From contig NZ_CALMAT010000139.1 of the NCBI RefSeq assembly GCF_937859865.1, positions 1 through 38,909 of the forward strand: a DNA stretch of 38,909 nucleotides. Reading direction: 5' to 3'. Source of the DNA: an uncultured Mucilaginibacter sp. GTDB lineage: Bacteria > Bacteroidota > Bacteroidia > Sphingobacteriales > Sphingobacteriaceae. The notes under the pieces were generated by a model, which was given only the letters and a program-made list of their open reading frames with translations, searched no databases and was not told the DNA's origin. A program made the position numbers and the translations under genes. Position 1 is the stretch's first letter; the number at the start of each line of letters is the position of its first letter. This document shows positions 38,097 to 38,909 of this stretch, piece by piece.

Positions 38097-38909
38097 TTAC
38101 GGCTTCACCATGTCTTGCTCCACCAAAACCAAATCTTTTTGCTCCAACTCATTTTTCCGCGTTTTCCTATTCAAAAACTTTCCTTTTAAACGCGTTACCA
38201 AATAATCGTCAAAGCTTTTTATTGGTTTAATTTTCCAGCCTTTTGCCGTTAATGTTTTGATAGCATTTGCAGAAGCGCACAACAAATATGGCTTTTTCGG
38301 CACATTTCCTTTGCCGTCTTCGTTCACCAAAAAAAGCGGCTGGTGCAAATAAAATTCCAAAGCGTGCGAATATTCTTCTTCCTGCAACTGCGCTACGGGA
38401 AATTTCGGCATACTGTTTTTATCAATATAAAATGCAGCTTCACTGCCGGATTGATATTTTAAAAGCGAAGGATAAAAGTTAAGGTTGAGAAAAAGATTGA
38501 TAAAAACCGACACCAACACCGATTGAAAAAGCAGTTTATATTTTGGGTCGAATACTTCTTTTACCGATATAAAAATGAACAGCGCTACGGAAAGAATTAA
38601 AGGTAAAACGGTGAAAAACGTGATATTTTCTGCCCGATAAAAATATTGCAGGATGAGGATGATCAAAACCAGCAAAACCAAAACTACGGTTTGTGTAATT
38701 CGGATGGCGCGCCAGCTTTGAGTGGTTTTTATGTTGATTAAATAGTGCGCCGTTAAGATCGCGAAAAACGGAAAAACAATGGTAATATAATGCGGCAACT
38801 GGAATTTGGAGGCTGAGAAAACCAGAAAAGTAAGCAGCGCGCCGCTGATGCAAAACCATTCGCGTTTGTTTTTTTGTCGGAAAAATTGGATAACGGCGAT
38901 ATATAAAAG
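38097..38909 (-). CDS. Glycosyltransferase family 39-like (ArnT/PMT type), C-terminal part
   Basis: The frame is open to the right window edge, so the N-terminal catalytic part lies outside; 270 residues are visible. F-S-A-S-K-F-Q-L-P-H-Y-I-T-I-V-F-P near the start of the visible part is the conserved periplasmic motif (K-x-P-x-Y) of ArnT-like lipid-linked sugar transferases. Three or four further hydrophobic helices follow, then a soluble C-terminal domain of about 120 residues. It holds two in-frame KRSI motifs (38552-38576 and 38410-38433, the second read as D-K-N-S-M). Confidence 0.8.
   Translation of the reverse strand, partial: LLYIAVIQFFRQKNKREWFCISGALLTFLVFSASKFQLPHYITIVFPFFAILTAHYLINIKTTQSWRAIRITQTVVLVLLVLIILILQYFYRAENITFFTVLPLILSVALFIFISVKEVFDPKYKLLFQSVLVSVFINLFLNLNFYPSLLKYQSGSEAAFYIDKNSMPKFPVAQLQEEEYSHALEFYLHQPLFLVNEDGKGNVPKKPYLLCASANAIKTLTAKGWKIKPIKSFDDYLVTRLKGKFLNRKTRKNELEQKDLVLVEQDMVKP
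38410..38433 (-). repeat. KRSI motif, form B, in frame in the GT39 gene
   Basis: ATACTGTTTTTATCAATATA then AAAT; read as Y-I-D-K-N-S-M. Confidence 0.55.
38552..38576 (-). repeat. KRSI motif, form A, inside the GT39 gene
   Basis: ATACTTCTTTTACCGATATA then AAAAT; read as F-I-S-V-K-E-V, a different frame from the D-K-R-S-I copies. Confidence 0.6.

Noticed and set aside
1-38909. CRISPR array, tRNA, rRNA or prophage
   Set aside because: The KRSI motif is dispersed with irregular spacing of hundreds to thousands of bases on both strands, unlike a CRISPR array; no tRNA or rRNA pattern, integrase or phage structural gene was recognised.

Overview
The window looks like chromosome from a Bacteroidota bacterium, most likely Sphingobacteriaceae (Mucilaginibacter or Pedobacter type). 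Supporting signs are TAnnTTTG promoter boxes, a SusC-style TonB receptor with an N-terminal carboxypeptidase-like domain, HYC_CC_PP and DUF6364-like small proteins, and the palindromic repeat whose translation reads TPNPSQEG. The genus is an inference; no rRNA or tRNA gene is present.

Layout. 1-2755: the end of a DinB protein, a small membrane protein, a MITE-like repeat, an ECF sigma/anti-sigma pair and a conserved hypothetical. 2908-3585: a PIN toxin-antitoxin pair. 3719-6426: a small membrane protein and a large secreted PIG-L deacetylase. 6607-11337: an EmrAB-TolC type efflux operon headed by its TetR repressor, with a visible operator and a terminator. 11653-17680: a secreted FAD oxidoreductase divergent from two tandem amidase-signature paralogues separated by a palindromic repeat, then a YfiT/DinB protein. 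17720-19039: an AT-rich accessory patch (unknown gene plus a second PIN toxin-antitoxin pair). 19081-20876: a HYC_CC_PP / HMA / outer-membrane protein operon, probably for metals. 20986-22640: an OmpA-like lipoprotein and an NAD-dependent epimerase-like protein. 22637-28013 (minus strand): a thiamine uptake operon with promoter, TPP riboswitch, TonB receptor, PnuT-like transporter, an uncharacterised acyl-CoA-dehydrogenase-fold flavoprotein, a 62-residue protein and a degenerate thiamine-pyrophosphokinase-like protein. 28249-31283: a lipoprotein and a GC-richer dehalogenase-like / ThrE pair. 31493-38909: aspS, an FKBP lipoprotein, Uma2, an SMP-30 lactonase, an M20 amidohydrolase, a SUMT methyltransferase, an lspA interrupted by an amber codon, and a partial GT39 glycosyltransferase.

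The most striking signal is not a gene. A short motif, core CCGRTAAAAGAAGCAT (usually preceded by TTTTA[T/G]G), with a sister form ending AAAAACAGYAT, recurs on both strands about once per 1.1 kb (28 clear A copies and 8 B copies counted by eye). Many copies sit just after stop codons, two form inverted pairs that fold as terminator-like hairpins, some carry start or stop codons, and in-frame copies inside genes encode D-K-R-S-I or D-K-N-S-I. Density, both-strand distribution, tolerance inside genes and paired hairpins resemble the DNA uptake sequences of Haemophilus and Neisseria. A short mobile repeat is the main alternative.

All calls come from reading the sequence and recalled family knowledge; no database search was run.
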